Shown here in pieces: positions 43,136-51,355 of a stretch of 64,000 nucleotides of DNA. Origin of the DNA: Clostridium sp. 1001271st1 H5 (GTDB taxonomy: Bacteria > Bacillota > Clostridia > Lachnospirales > Lachnospiraceae); assembly GCF_005845215.1 (NCBI RefSeq), contig NZ_SPHO01000020.1, positions 57,016-121,015 on the forward strand. Reading direction: 5' to 3'. Every line of letters starts with the position of its first letter. Position 1 is the first letter of the stretch. A program made the position numbers and the translations under genes. The notes beneath the pieces are model-generated. The model searched no databases. It was given only the letters and a program-made list of their open reading frames with translations, and was not told where the DNA came from.

Positions 43136-43175
43136 TTTGTTAAATTGTTTTCATAATAGTTTTTATTTTAACAAA
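43136..43175. promoter_or_regulatory. Inverted repeat in the ALDH / Cys-rich gene divergent region
   Basis: TTTGTTAAA (43136-43144) and TTTAACAAA (43167-43175), 22 bases apart, in very AT-rich sequence. Possible regulator site. Confidence 0.4.
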
Positions 43176-43192
43176 TTTTCAGTCATTAAAGA

Positions 43193-43221
43193 TTGAAATA
43201 AAAGGAAAGTCACGCTATAAT
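43193..43221 (+). promoter_or_regulatory. Promoter of the Cys-rich small gene
   Basis: TTGAAA (43193-43198), 17 bases, TATAAT (43216-43221), 37 bases before the start codon. Confidence 0.7.
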
Positions 43222-43257
43222 GAAAGAAAAAAATAAAAATCAAGGAGGAAAATTAAA

Positions 43258-43437
43258 ATGGAGCAAAAAAGTCCAGATAAAGTATGTTATCAATTTATCT
43301 GTCCCAAATATCCCAGGTGCGCGAGGGCAAGAGGAAAGGGGTGCTGCATCGAATACCCGGAGGATGAGACACAGATGGTACAGGCGGGGGAGTGCAGTGC
43401 TGAGGATGGCTTTCCGTTGTTTGTGGGGGAGGAGTAA
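43258..43437 (+). CDS. 59-aa cysteine-rich small protein
   Basis: ATG 43258 has a strong AAGGAGG site eight bases ahead and a promoter at 43193-43221. The protein has six Cys (10, 15, 21, 29, 30, 46); the first four fall in VCYQFICPKYPRCARARG, then KGCCIEYPEDE. The spacing looks like a metal- or cluster-binding or redox module, but I do not recognise the family. A longer frame over the same bases (43220-43486) has no ribosome site and reads Arg-rich nonsense. Probably a real gene missed by length cut-offs. Confidence 0.7.
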   Translation: MEQKSPDKVCYQFICPKYPRCARARGKGCCIEYPEDETQMVQAGECSAEDGFPLFVGEE

Positions 43438-43576
43438 GTATATCTATGTTTATGACAGAATGAATCGGGTTCGTTATTTTAAATAAAAGATGAATATGGT
43501 AACATTTGTCAAAAACATTTAATTTCAGACAAAGATATGTTATAATTTGCACTATAATGGGGGAAGGGGGGAACCT

Positions 43577-45754
43577 ATGCAGTACTATGCGCATATCAGT
43601 GACGACAAGGTACGCAAGCAGACCGTGAAGGAACATCTGACAGGGACAGCCAGGCTGTCCGGATTGTTTGCAGAGGCATTCCGATGCGGAGAATGGGGGT
43701 ATGGATGCGGAATCCTGCACGATATAGGGAAATATTCCCAGGGATTCAGAAAGCGTCTGGAGGGCGGTTCCATGATAGACCATGCCACGGCAGGGGCCCG
43801 GGAGATGATGCGTTTGTATGCCAGGTCCAATCCGCTGGCTGCTTATTGTACCGCTTATTGTATCAGCGGCCATCATTCGGGCTTGCTGGACGGGGGAAGG
43901 ACCGGTGACACAGCAGGGGAGGCCACGCTTCAGGGAAGGCTTAAGAAGCAGCTGGAGGATTACAGCCCATACAAAGATGAAATTGCGCTGCCGGATTTTC
44001 CAGGGCTGCCCCTGAGACAGATAGGCAGGGGTGGCTTCAGTCTGTCATTCTTTATCAGGATGCTGTTTTCATGCCTTGTGGATGCAGATTATCTGGATAC
44101 GGAACATTTCATGCTGGGACATGATGGGGGAAGGGGCGGCCATGATGATATGGACGTACTTCTCAGCCGTCTGGAGAGCCATGTTGGGCCGTGGCTTTCC
44201 AATGATGATTTGGCGACTGTAAACGGGAGAAGAACGGCTATCCTAAAGGCATGCCTGCAGGCTGGCAGCAAGGGACAGGGGCTGTACCAGCTCACCGTAC
44301 CTACCGGCGGAGGCAAGACGGTATCCTCCCTTGCCTTTGCCCTGCGTCATGCAGCGGAACATGGCCTGAGCCGGATTATTTATGTCATTCCGTATACGAG
44401 CATAATAGAACAAAATGCCCAGGTGTTTAAGGAAATCCTGGGAAGGAACAATGTTCTGGAAAACCATTGTAATGTAACATATGAAGACAAAGACAGTGAA
44501 AAGGAATTGAAATTGGAACAGATGGCAGCGGAGAACTGGGATAAACCGGTGGTGGTCACTACCAATGTCCGTTTTTTTGAATCGCTCTATGCCTGCAGGA
44601 CCTCCGGATGCCGTAAGCTGCATAATATAGCCAACAGTGTCATCATATTTGATGAGGCCCAGATGCTGCCGGCAAAATATCTGATGCCCTGCCTTCGGGC
44701 TATCAGCGAGCTTATCTGTAATTATCACTGTACGGCTGTTATCTGTACGGCCACCCAGCCATCTCTTCAGCCCTTCTTTCCGCCGAAGATACAGGAACTG
44801 CAGGCGGTGGAGATATGCCCGGATGTAAAAGGACAGTATGACTTTTTTAAAAGAACAAAGATACACCTGGCAGGTCAGATATCCCAGGACCACCTGGTGA
44901 GCCGGCTGGAGGGGCATCAGCAGGTCCTGTGTATCCTGAACAGCAGAAAGCGTGTGCAGCGCATTTACGAATCCATACAAGGAGAGGGGACGTACCATTT
45001 ATCCACACTGATGTACCCGAAACACAGAAAGGTGCTGCTGAGAGAGATACGGAACCGCCTGTTATCAGGAGAGCCGTGCCGGCTTATTTCCACCAGTCTG
45101 GTGGAAGCAGGGGTGGATTTTGATTTCCCGGCCGTGTACAGGGAGCTGGCTGGAATTGACAGTGTGATTCAGGCTGCCGGAAGGTGCAACCGGGAAGGAA
45201 GGAGAAAGCCGGAGGAATGCATGACGGAGATATTTACTCTGGAGGAAGAGGAGGATATCCATATACCCCGGGAACTGAAACTGCCTATTTCAGTTGCAGG
45301 ACAGATTGTACATAAATACGGGGATATATCATCACCTGAGGCCATAGGCGAATACTTTACCAGACTGTACCGGTATAAGGGGGAGGGATTGGATGCAAAG
45401 GATGTGGTGGAGCAGTTTGAACAGGGAAGCCGTTCTTTTATGTTTCCATTTGCATCGGTGGCATCCGGGTTCCGTCTGATTGAGAGCAATACCAGGACCA
45501 TTTTGATTGATATAGAACCGGAGGCAGTGCAGATTGCCATGCAAATCCGAAGGGGAGAGCATAGCAGACAGCTTATCAGGCAGGCGGGACAGTACTGTGT
45601 AAATGTCTATGAAAATGATTTTGAGGCGCTGAACGGAGCAGGCCGTCTTGAACAGATAGACCAGGAATTTTATGTCCTGAGGAATAAGGAACAGTATACA
45701 GCCGAGAAAGGGCTTGTAATTGACGTAAGCCGCGGTGATGCCGTCATGTTCTGA
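43577..45754 (+). CDS. cas3: CRISPR-associated helicase/nuclease Cas3 (type I-C)
   Basis: 725 aa fusion of an N-terminal HD nuclease and a superfamily 2 helicase. HD part: KEHLTGTARL, GILHDIGKYSQGFRKRL (HD pair) and the ISGHHSG stretch. Helicase: Walker A TVPTGGGKTVSSLAFA at about residues 241-255, DEAQ box FDEAQMLPAKYL near 358, and motif VI region LVEAGVDFDFPAVYREL then IQAAGRCNREG. Recruited by Cascade to degrade target DNA. Start ATG 43577 follows GGGGGGAACC. First gene of an operon of seven with small gaps or overlaps. Confidence 0.96.
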   Translation: MQYYAHISDDKVRKQTVKEHLTGTARLSGLFAEAFRCGEWGYGCGILHDIGKYSQGFRKRLEGGSMIDHATAGAREMMRLYARSNPLAAYCTAYCISGHHSGLLDGGRTGDTAGEATLQGRLKKQLEDYSPYKDEIALPDFPGLPLRQIGRGGFSLSFFIRMLFSCLVDADYLDTEHFMLGHDGGRGGHDDMDVLLSRLESHVGPWLSNDDLATVNGRRTAILKACLQAGSKGQGLYQLTVPTGGGKTVSSLAFALRHAAEHGLSRIIYVIPYTSIIEQNAQVFKEILGRNNVLENHCNVTYEDKDSEKELKLEQMAAENWDKPVVVTTNVRFFESLYACRTSGCRKLHNIANSVIIFDEAQMLPAKYLMPCLRAISELICNYHCTAVICTATQPSLQPFFPPKIQELQAVEICPDVKGQYDFFKRTKIHLAGQISQDHLVSRLEGHQQVLCILNSRKRVQRIYESIQGEGTYHLSTLMYPKHRKVLLREIRNRLLSGEPCRLISTSLVEAGVDFDFPAVYRELAGIDSVIQAAGRCNREGRRKPEECMTEIFTLEEEEDIHIPRELKLPISVAGQIVHKYGDISSPEAIGEYFTRLYRYKGEGLDAKDVVEQFEQGSRSFMFPFASVASGFRLIESNTRTILIDIEPEAVQIAMQIRRGEHSRQLIRQAGQYCVNVYENDFEALNGAGRLEQIDQEFYVLRNKEQYTAEKGLVIDVSRGDAVMF

Positions 45755-45802
45755 GTTAGAGTCCCTTATAGGAAAAGGCGTATGCCGGAGAGGAGTGAAG
45801 TG

Positions 45803-46462
45803 ATGAGTCGAGGAGTACGGGTCCGGATGTGGGGAGATTATGCCCTTTTCAGCCGCCCTGAGATGAAAGTGGAACGGTGCAGCTATGATGTGATGACGCC
45901 TTCCGCGGCCAGGGGGATGCTGGAGGCGGTCTACTGGCATCCGGGGATGCGTTGGGTGGTTGACAAAATCTATGTGAGAAAACCGATTCAGTTTACCAGC
46001 ATCCGCAGGAATGAGGTAAAGAGCAAGGTATTGGCAGGAAACGTGCTGTCCGCCATAAATGGGGGAGGAAAACCGCTGTACATAAGCAGCAGGGAGGAAA
46101 TCGTACAGAGGGCCGCCATTCTTCTGCGGGATGTGGAATATGTGGTTGAGGCCCATTTTGAGATGACCCCTAAGGCAACTCCCGGGGATAACGAGGGCAA
46201 GTTTAAAGATATCATCATGCGCCGTCTGCGGCGGGGAGAGTGTTATCACAGGCCGTATTTTGGCTGCCGGGAGTTCCCTGCCCGGTTTGCTCTCTATGAA
46301 GAGGAGGATGTGGATACTGCATATGAGGGAACGGAAAAGGATTTGGGGTATATGCTGTATGATTTTGATTATTCAGATACAGAGGACATAAAACCCATGT
46401 TTTTCAGGGCTGTTATGAAGGATGGTGTTCTGGATGTGAGGAATTGTGAGGTGGTGCGATGA
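45803..46462 (+). CDS. cas5: Cas5d (type I-C Cascade subunit and pre-crRNA endonuclease)
   Basis: 219 aa RAMP-fold protein. In type I-C systems Cas5d replaces Cas6 and cuts the repeat to make crRNAs. VRMWGDYALFSRPEMKVERC and YDVMTPSAARGMLEAVYWHP are the Cas5d N-terminal signatures; RPYFGCREFPARF is the mid-protein motif. ATG 45803 has GAGGAGTGAAG ahead; ATG 45782 is an in-frame alternative. The stop overlaps cas8c by four bases (ATGA). Confidence 0.94.
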   Translation: MSRGVRVRMWGDYALFSRPEMKVERCSYDVMTPSAARGMLEAVYWHPGMRWVVDKIYVRKPIQFTSIRRNEVKSKVLAGNVLSAINGGGKPLYISSREEIVQRAAILLRDVEYVVEAHFEMTPKATPGDNEGKFKDIIMRRLRRGECYHRPYFGCREFPARFALYEEEDVDTAYEGTEKDLGYMLYDFDYSDTEDIKPMFFRAVMKDGVLDVRNCEVVR

Positions 46463-48234
46463 TTCTCCAGGCGCTTGTTGAATATTATGAAGCTCTTGAA
46501 CAGAAGGGGAAGATAACCAGTCCGGGCTGGTGCAGGGCCAAGGCTGCGTACGGCCTGGATATTTCAAGGCAGGGGGAGCTTAAGGCTGTCATTCCCCTTA
46601 AGCAGGAGCAGCAGAGAGGTAAAAAGACAGTCATGGTACCGCAAAACCTTACGGTACCTCAGATGGTTTCCCGTTCTTCCGGCGTATCAGCCAATTTCCT
46701 GTGCGACCATTCCGGTTATATGCTGGGAATCGATAATAAGGGGAAGCCGGAGCGGTCCAGGGAATGTTTTGAGTGTGCCAGAAAGCGGCATCAGGACATC
46801 CTTGGGAATATCAGCAGTCCTGCAGCCGTGGCGGTGTGCCGTTTTTTTGACTGCTGGGCGCCGGACCAGGCAGCAGATAATCCATGTCTTATGCCGGAAC
46901 TGGAGGAGATAATATCTGGATGTAATCTGGTGTTCCTGGTGGAGGGAGAGTACGCCCATGAGGACCCGGATATAAGACAGGCATGGGAAGCGTACAGCAG
47001 ACAGTCCGGTACCGGACCTGTGGGTGTCTGCCTTGTAACGGGGCGCAGGGAGGAAATCGCCAGGATTCACGGCACCATCAAAGGCGTACAGGGAGCCCAG
47101 TCCAGCGGGGCTGCGCTGGTTTCCTTTAATGCGCCGGCCTTTGAATCCTACGGAAAGGAGCAGAGCTTTAATGCACCGGTGGGAACATACGCGGCCTACG
47201 CCTATACCACGGCGCTCAATTATCTCCTTGCAGACCGGACGCACGGGACAACCATTGGTGATACGGCTGTGGTCTACTGGTCCGAGGACGGTGACGACCT
47301 ATACCAGAATATATTTGCATCTGTGTCGGAGCCTTCCATGGAAAACCAGGAAATTGTGGATGGGGTATTCAAGAATCTGGCAGAGGGAAAAGCGGTTGTG
47401 GCCCAGGATGTCCTGGACTGTCTGGATATGGGCAGGAAATTCTATATATTAGGTCTGGCGCCCAATGCAGCCAGGCTTGCAGTGCGTTTTTTCTATCAGG
47501 ACAGCTTTGGAAATATATTAAAGCATATCAAAGAACACTATGACAGGATGGCGATTGTACGGCCCGCAGCCGATGCCTTGGAGTACCTGGGGATGTGGCG
47601 TATGCTGCAGGAGACTGTCAATAAAAAGTCCAGGGACAAAAAGCCGGTTCCCAGTATGTCTGGGGCTGTGTACCGGGCAATCATATCCGGCAGCCCTTAT
47701 CCGGCATCCCTGTATCAGGCCGTGCTTGGAAGAATACGGGCAGAGCAGGATGACGGGGACAGCCGGATTTATAAGATAACCAGGGGCAGGGCTGCCATTA
47801 TCAAGGCATATCTGCTGAAAAATGGAAATAACAGGGAGGAAATAACCATGGCGCTGAATGAAGACAGTAACAATACTGCGTATATCCTGGGAAGGGAGTT
47901 TGCTGTTCTGGAGGCAATCCAGGAGGATGCCAATCCAGGGATTAACGCCACCATAAAGGACAAGTATTTTAACTCTGCATGTGCAACTCCGGCAGCAATC
48001 TTTCCCATTTTATTTAAATTGAAAAACAGTCATATAAAGAAGATGAACAATGGGGCAAAGGAGGTATATTACGAAAAAATCCTGGTTGATTTACAGGGAA
48101 GGCTGAATGTCGCAGAGGGACAGAAGGCAGCCTGCCCAAAGCGGCTTACCCTGGAGGAGCAGGGAATGTTCATATTGGGATATTATCACCAGACTCAGAA
48201 GCGATATGAGAAGAAGATAAAGGAGGAGGCTTAA
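46459..48234 (+). CDS. cas8c: Cas8c/Csd1 (type I-C large subunit)
   Basis: 591 aa Csd1-family protein, the Cascade large subunit that reads the PAM. N-terminal ILQALVEYYEALEQKGKI and GWCRAKAAYGLDIS, then SAGGASLVSFNAPAFESYGK-like sequence (here SSGAALVSFNAPAFESYGKE) diagnostic of Csd1. In this subtype an internal start can also yield a small Cas11c subunit from the 3' part of the gene; an ATG at 47848 with AACAGGGAGGAAATAACC ahead (MALNEDSNNTAYILGR) is a clear candidate, giving about 128 aa. Confidence 0.94.
   Translation: MILQALVEYYEALEQKGKITSPGWCRAKAAYGLDISRQGELKAVIPLKQEQQRGKKTVMVPQNLTVPQMVSRSSGVSANFLCDHSGYMLGIDNKGKPERSRECFECARKRHQDILGNISSPAAVAVCRFFDCWAPDQAADNPCLMPELEEIISGCNLVFLVEGEYAHEDPDIRQAWEAYSRQSGTGPVGVCLVTGRREEIARIHGTIKGVQGAQSSGAALVSFNAPAFESYGKEQSFNAPVGTYAAYAYTTALNYLLADRTHGTTIGDTAVVYWSEDGDDLYQNIFASVSEPSMENQEIVDGVFKNLAEGKAVVAQDVLDCLDMGRKFYILGLAPNAARLAVRFFYQDSFGNILKHIKEHYDRMAIVRPAADALEYLGMWRMLQETVNKKSRDKKPVPSMSGAVYRAIISGSPYPASLYQAVLGRIRAEQDDGDSRIYKITRGRAAIIKAYLLKNGNNREEITMALNEDSNNTAYILGREFAVLEAIQEDANPGINATIKDKYFNSACATPAAIFPILFKLKNSHIKKMNNGAKEVYYEKILVDLQGRLNVAEGQKAACPKRLTLEEQGMFILGYYHQTQKRYEKKIKEEA
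47848..48234 (+). CDS. cas11c: Possible internal Cas11c small subunit within cas8c
   Basis: In-frame ATG at about 47848 inside cas8c is preceded by GGGAGGAAATAACC, a good ribosome site in mid-gene. The product begins MALNEDSNNTAYILGREFAV and shares the cas8c stop (about 128 aa). Established knowledge: type I-C systems make a separate Cas11 from an internal site in cas8c. The site is seen; translation is inferred. Confidence 0.6.
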   Translation: MALNEDSNNTAYILGREFAVLEAIQEDANPGINATIKDKYFNSACATPAAIFPILFKLKNSHIKKMNNGAKEVYYEKILVDLQGRLNVAEGQKAACPKRLTLEEQGMFILGYYHQTQKRYEKKIKEEA

Positions 48235-48235
48235 A

Positions 48236-49126
48236 ATGGCAGAGGTAATTAAGAACAGGTATGAATTCGTGGTTTTATTTGATGTGGAGAACGGGAATCC
48301 AAATGGCGACCCGGATGCAGGCAATCTGCCGAGGATTGACCCGGAGAGCGGATACGGCATTGTGACGGATGTATGCCTGAAACGTAAGATAAGAAATTAC
48401 GTTGAAACCCTGAAGGAAGACCAGCCTGGGTATAAGATATACATCCGGGAGGATGTACCGTTAAACAGAAGCGATAATACCGCGTACATAGAGCTGGGAA
48501 CAGATGAAAAGGGAATCAAGGAACTGAAAAAGAAAGACCCTCTGGTAGACCAGAAAATCCGGGATTTCATGTGCCGAAACTTTTTTGATATCCGTACCTT
48601 TGGCGCGGTCATGACCACCTTTGTGAAAGCTGCGTTAAACTGCGGCCAGGTGCGGGGACCTGTTCAGCTGGGCTTTGCCAGAAGCATTGACCCAATTGTA
48701 AGCCAGGAAGTAACGATTACCCGTGTAGCCATTACCACGGAAAAAGATGCGGAAAATAAGAGCACAGAGATGGGAAGAAAGAATATTGTTCCCTATGCCC
48801 TGTACCGTGCAGAGGGGTACATATCAGCCAATCTGGCCAGAAAATCCACAGGCTTTTCAGAGGAGGATTTGGAACTTTTGTGGGATGCCATCATCAATAT
48901 GTTTGAAATTGACCATTCTGCGGCCAGGGGAAAGATGGCGGTCCGCAGGCTCATTGTGTTTAAACACAGCAAGGAACTGGGAGACTGCCCTGCATATAAA
49001 CTCTTTGATGCTGTGGAAGTGAAAAGGAATGAGGATGTGGAGTATCCCAGAAGATATGGGGATTATACGGTCGCAGTCCATATGGAGCAGATTCCGGAAA
49101 CGGTTGACGTCTCGGAGAAAATATAA
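48236..49126 (+). CDS. cas7: Cas7/Csd2 (type I-C Cascade backbone)
   Basis: 296 aa. RNA-binding backbone subunit. FVVLFDVENGNPNGDPDAGN is the Cas7 I-C N-terminal motif; FDIRTFGAVMTTFVKAALNC followed by GQVRGPVQLGFARSIDPI is the central one; HSAARGKMAVRRLIVFKHSK lies near the C-terminus. AGGAGG just before the ATG. Its stop overlaps the cas4 start by one base (TAATG). Confidence 0.95.
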   Translation: MAEVIKNRYEFVVLFDVENGNPNGDPDAGNLPRIDPESGYGIVTDVCLKRKIRNYVETLKEDQPGYKIYIREDVPLNRSDNTAYIELGTDEKGIKELKKKDPLVDQKIRDFMCRNFFDIRTFGAVMTTFVKAALNCGQVRGPVQLGFARSIDPIVSQEVTITRVAITTEKDAENKSTEMGRKNIVPYALYRAEGYISANLARKSTGFSEEDLELLWDAIINMFEIDHSAARGKMAVRRLIVFKHSKELGDCPAYKLFDAVEVKRNEDVEYPRRYGDYTVAVHMEQIPETVDVSEKI

Positions 49127-49788
49127 TGGATTTCAGGGAAGACGATTTCCTCATGCTATCCGGTATCCAGCATTTTTCCTTTTGCAGGCGCCAGTGGGCC
49201 CTTATACATATTGAACAGCAGTGGAAAGAAAATGAGCATACCATAGAAGGAGAACTGCTCCACAAAAAGGCCCATGACCCATATCTGACAGAAAAGCGCG
49301 GCGATGTGATTATAAGCAGGGCATTGCCTGTGTATTCCAGGATTATGGGCGTCAGCGGTGAGTGTGATATTGTGGAGTTTCACAGAACAGAGGATGGTAT
49401 CAGGCTCCATGGGCACAGGGGAACGTTCCGCATATTTCCTGTGGAATATAAAAAGGGGAGTCCGAAGGAATCCGAGGCGGATATACTGCAGCTGACAGCC
49501 CAGGCCATGTGTCTGGAGGAAATGATGTCAGCCAGGATAGAGGCTGGTGCATTGTATTATGGAGAGATTCACCGAAGGACGGTGGTGGAGATAACAGATG
49601 AGCTGCGAAAACAGGTACGTGATATATTTCAGGAAATGCATGAACTTTATGACAAGGGATATACGCCAAAGGTCAGATGGTCAAAGAGCTGCAGCGCCTG
49701 TTCCATGAAAGATATATGTCTGCCGAAACTGGGAAAGGCATTATCCGTCAGGGACTATATCCGCGGGAAGATGGAGGAGGATGTATGA
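49126..49788 (+). CDS. cas4: Cas4 (adaptation nuclease)
   Basis: 220 aa RecB-like exonuclease with an Fe-S cluster that trims prespacers and selects PAM ends. FSFCRRQWALIHIEQQWKEN at the N-terminus holds the first cluster Cys; FPVEYKKGSPK is the nuclease QhxxY/K region; WSKSCSACSMKDICLPKL holds the remaining cluster Cys. Its end overlaps cas1 by four bases. Confidence 0.94.
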   Translation: MDFREDDFLMLSGIQHFSFCRRQWALIHIEQQWKENEHTIEGELLHKKAHDPYLTEKRGDVIISRALPVYSRIMGVSGECDIVEFHRTEDGIRLHGHRGTFRIFPVEYKKGSPKESEADILQLTAQAMCLEEMMSARIEAGALYYGEIHRRTVVEITDELRKQVRDIFQEMHELYDKGYTPKVRWSKSCSACSMKDICLPKLGKALSVRDYIRGKMEEDV

Positions 49789-50816
49789 AGAAGTTATTAA
49801 ACACGCTGTATGTTACATCTCCTGATAGTTATCTGTCGATGGATGGGGAAAATGTGGTGATTTATGATAAAGAGACGGAGCTGGGGAGGATTCCTCTTCA
49901 TAACCTGGAAGGAATTGTATCCTTTGGGTACAGGGGAATCAGTCCGGCTCTTATGGGGGGATGCGCGGAGCGGGACATATCACTCTGCGTCCTTTCGCCT
50001 CAGGGAAGATTTCTGGCCCGCGTGACCGGACGTGTACGGGGAAATGTTCTGCTGCGCAAAAAACAGTACCAGGTCTCCCAAAATCAGGATATAAGCCTTA
50101 CAATATCCAGGAACTGTATTCTTGGAAAGGTATACAATGCCAGATGGATACTGGAAAGGGCTGTGAGGGACCATGGGCTGCAGATTGACACAGAGAAGGT
50201 AAAGGATGCAGCAGGATATTTAAAGCAATCCCTTAAGCGGATAGAGCAAAGCCGGGACATGGCTCAGCTGCGGGGTTATGAAGGTGAGGCTGCCAGTATT
50301 TACTTTGGAGTGTTTGACCAGCTCATATTACAGCAGAAGAAGGATTTTGCTTTCAATGGAAGGAATAAGCGTCCGCCTTTGGACAATGTGAATGCCATGC
50401 TGTCATTTGTATACACGCTCCTGACAAACACGGTTGCGTCGGCTTTGGAGACAGTTGGCCTGGACCCTTATGTGGGCTTCATGCACACTGACCGGCCTGG
50501 CCGCGTTTCGCTGGCACTGGACTTAATGGAGGAACTGAGACCGGTTCTGGCAGACCGTTTTGTATTAACCTTAATCAATCGAAAGATGGTAAACAAAAAG
50601 GATTTTTCCAGGAAAGAGGACGGGGCAGTCATCATGGCAGATGAAGCCAGAAAGATGCTATTGTCGGAATGGCAGAACAAGAAAAAAGAGATGATTACCC
50701 ATCCGTACCTGAATGAGAAGGTGGAGTGGGGAATGATTCCTTTTGTTCAGGCCATGCTTCTGGCCAGATATCTGAGGGGTGATATTGATGAATATCCGCC
50801 GTTTTTCTGGAAATAG
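49785..50816 (+). CDS. cas1: Cas1 (spacer integrase, type I-C)
   Basis: 343 aa. MKKLLNTLYVTSPDSYLSMD at the N-terminus is typical of Cas1 of this subtype; the catalytic Glu lies in RGYEGEAASIYFGVFD, His in GFMHTDRPGRVSLALDLMEE, and Asp/Glu in the same stretch. Start ATG 49785 overlaps the cas4 stop, with GGAGGAT ahead. Confidence 0.95.
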   Translation: MKKLLNTLYVTSPDSYLSMDGENVVIYDKETELGRIPLHNLEGIVSFGYRGISPALMGGCAERDISLCVLSPQGRFLARVTGRVRGNVLLRKKQYQVSQNQDISLTISRNCILGKVYNARWILERAVRDHGLQIDTEKVKDAAGYLKQSLKRIEQSRDMAQLRGYEGEAASIYFGVFDQLILQQKKDFAFNGRNKRPPLDNVNAMLSFVYTLLTNTVASALETVGLDPYVGFMHTDRPGRVSLALDLMEELRPVLADRFVLTLINRKMVNKKDFSRKEDGAVIMADEARKMLLSEWQNKKKEMITHPYLNEKVEWGMIPFVQAMLLARYLRGDIDEYPPFFWK

Positions 50817-50853
50817 GGTGAAATAGGAAGGGGGCGCCGGAGGAGGAAGGCGT

Positions 50854-51144
50854 ATGCTGGTATTAATTACATATGATGTGAACACGGAAACCGCTGCAGG
50901 CAAGGCCAGACTGAGAAAGGTTGCAAAGCAATGCGTCAATTATGGTACCCGCGTTCAGAATTCCGTATTTGAATGTATTCTGGATAATGCCCAGCTGATA
51001 AAGCTAAAGGCAATTTTGACAGATATCATTGATGAACAGACGGACAGCCTTAGATTTTATAACTTAGGGAATAAACATACTACAAAAGTGGACCATGTTG
51101 GTGTTAGTAAGGGAATTAATGTGGAGGAACCATTGATTTTCTGA
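50854..51144 (+). CDS. cas2: Cas2 (adaptation complex subunit)
   Basis: 96 aa ferredoxin-fold protein. MLVLITYDVNTETAAGKARL starts with the conserved beta strand and Asp; VQNSVFECILDNAQLIKLK and a C-terminal IDEQTDSLRFYNLG strand follow. GGAGGAAGG ahead. Last cas gene; the array leader begins after its stop. Confidence 0.95.
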   Translation: MLVLITYDVNTETAAGKARLRKVAKQCVNYGTRVQNSVFECILDNAQLIKLKAILTDIIDEQTDSLRFYNLGNKHTTKVDHVGVSKGINVEEPLIF

Positions 51145-51355
51145 TATGATGTGCAGGAGTTGAAACGGTAATAGGTGTTCCGGTGCGAACCTGAAGCAAA
51201 CATGGATTTCCAGGGGGATTCGCACCAGAAAAATTGTATAATGAGGATGGTATTGTGAGGATTTAGGCATGTTTTCCGGGATTTGGAGGGGGTGTTGTAT
51301 GACTTGTTTGTTGGAATTTGATAAGAAATGATAGGAGTTGTTGTGTATTATTGCT
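51145..51355 (+). promoter_or_regulatory. CRISPR leader
   Basis: 211 bases between cas2 and the first repeat, without a gene. Contains an 8-bp inverted repeat GGTGCGAA (51182-51189) / TTCGCACC (51219-51226) and TATAAT at 51237-51242, a possible array promoter -10. Leader-proximal repeats are uniform and the far end is degenerate, which confirms the direction. Confidence 0.8.

Noticed and set aside
43220..43486. 88-aa frame overlapping the Cys-rich gene
   Set aside because: Different frame without ribosome site and Arg/Lys/Trp-rich; the 59-aa frame has promoter and ribosome site.
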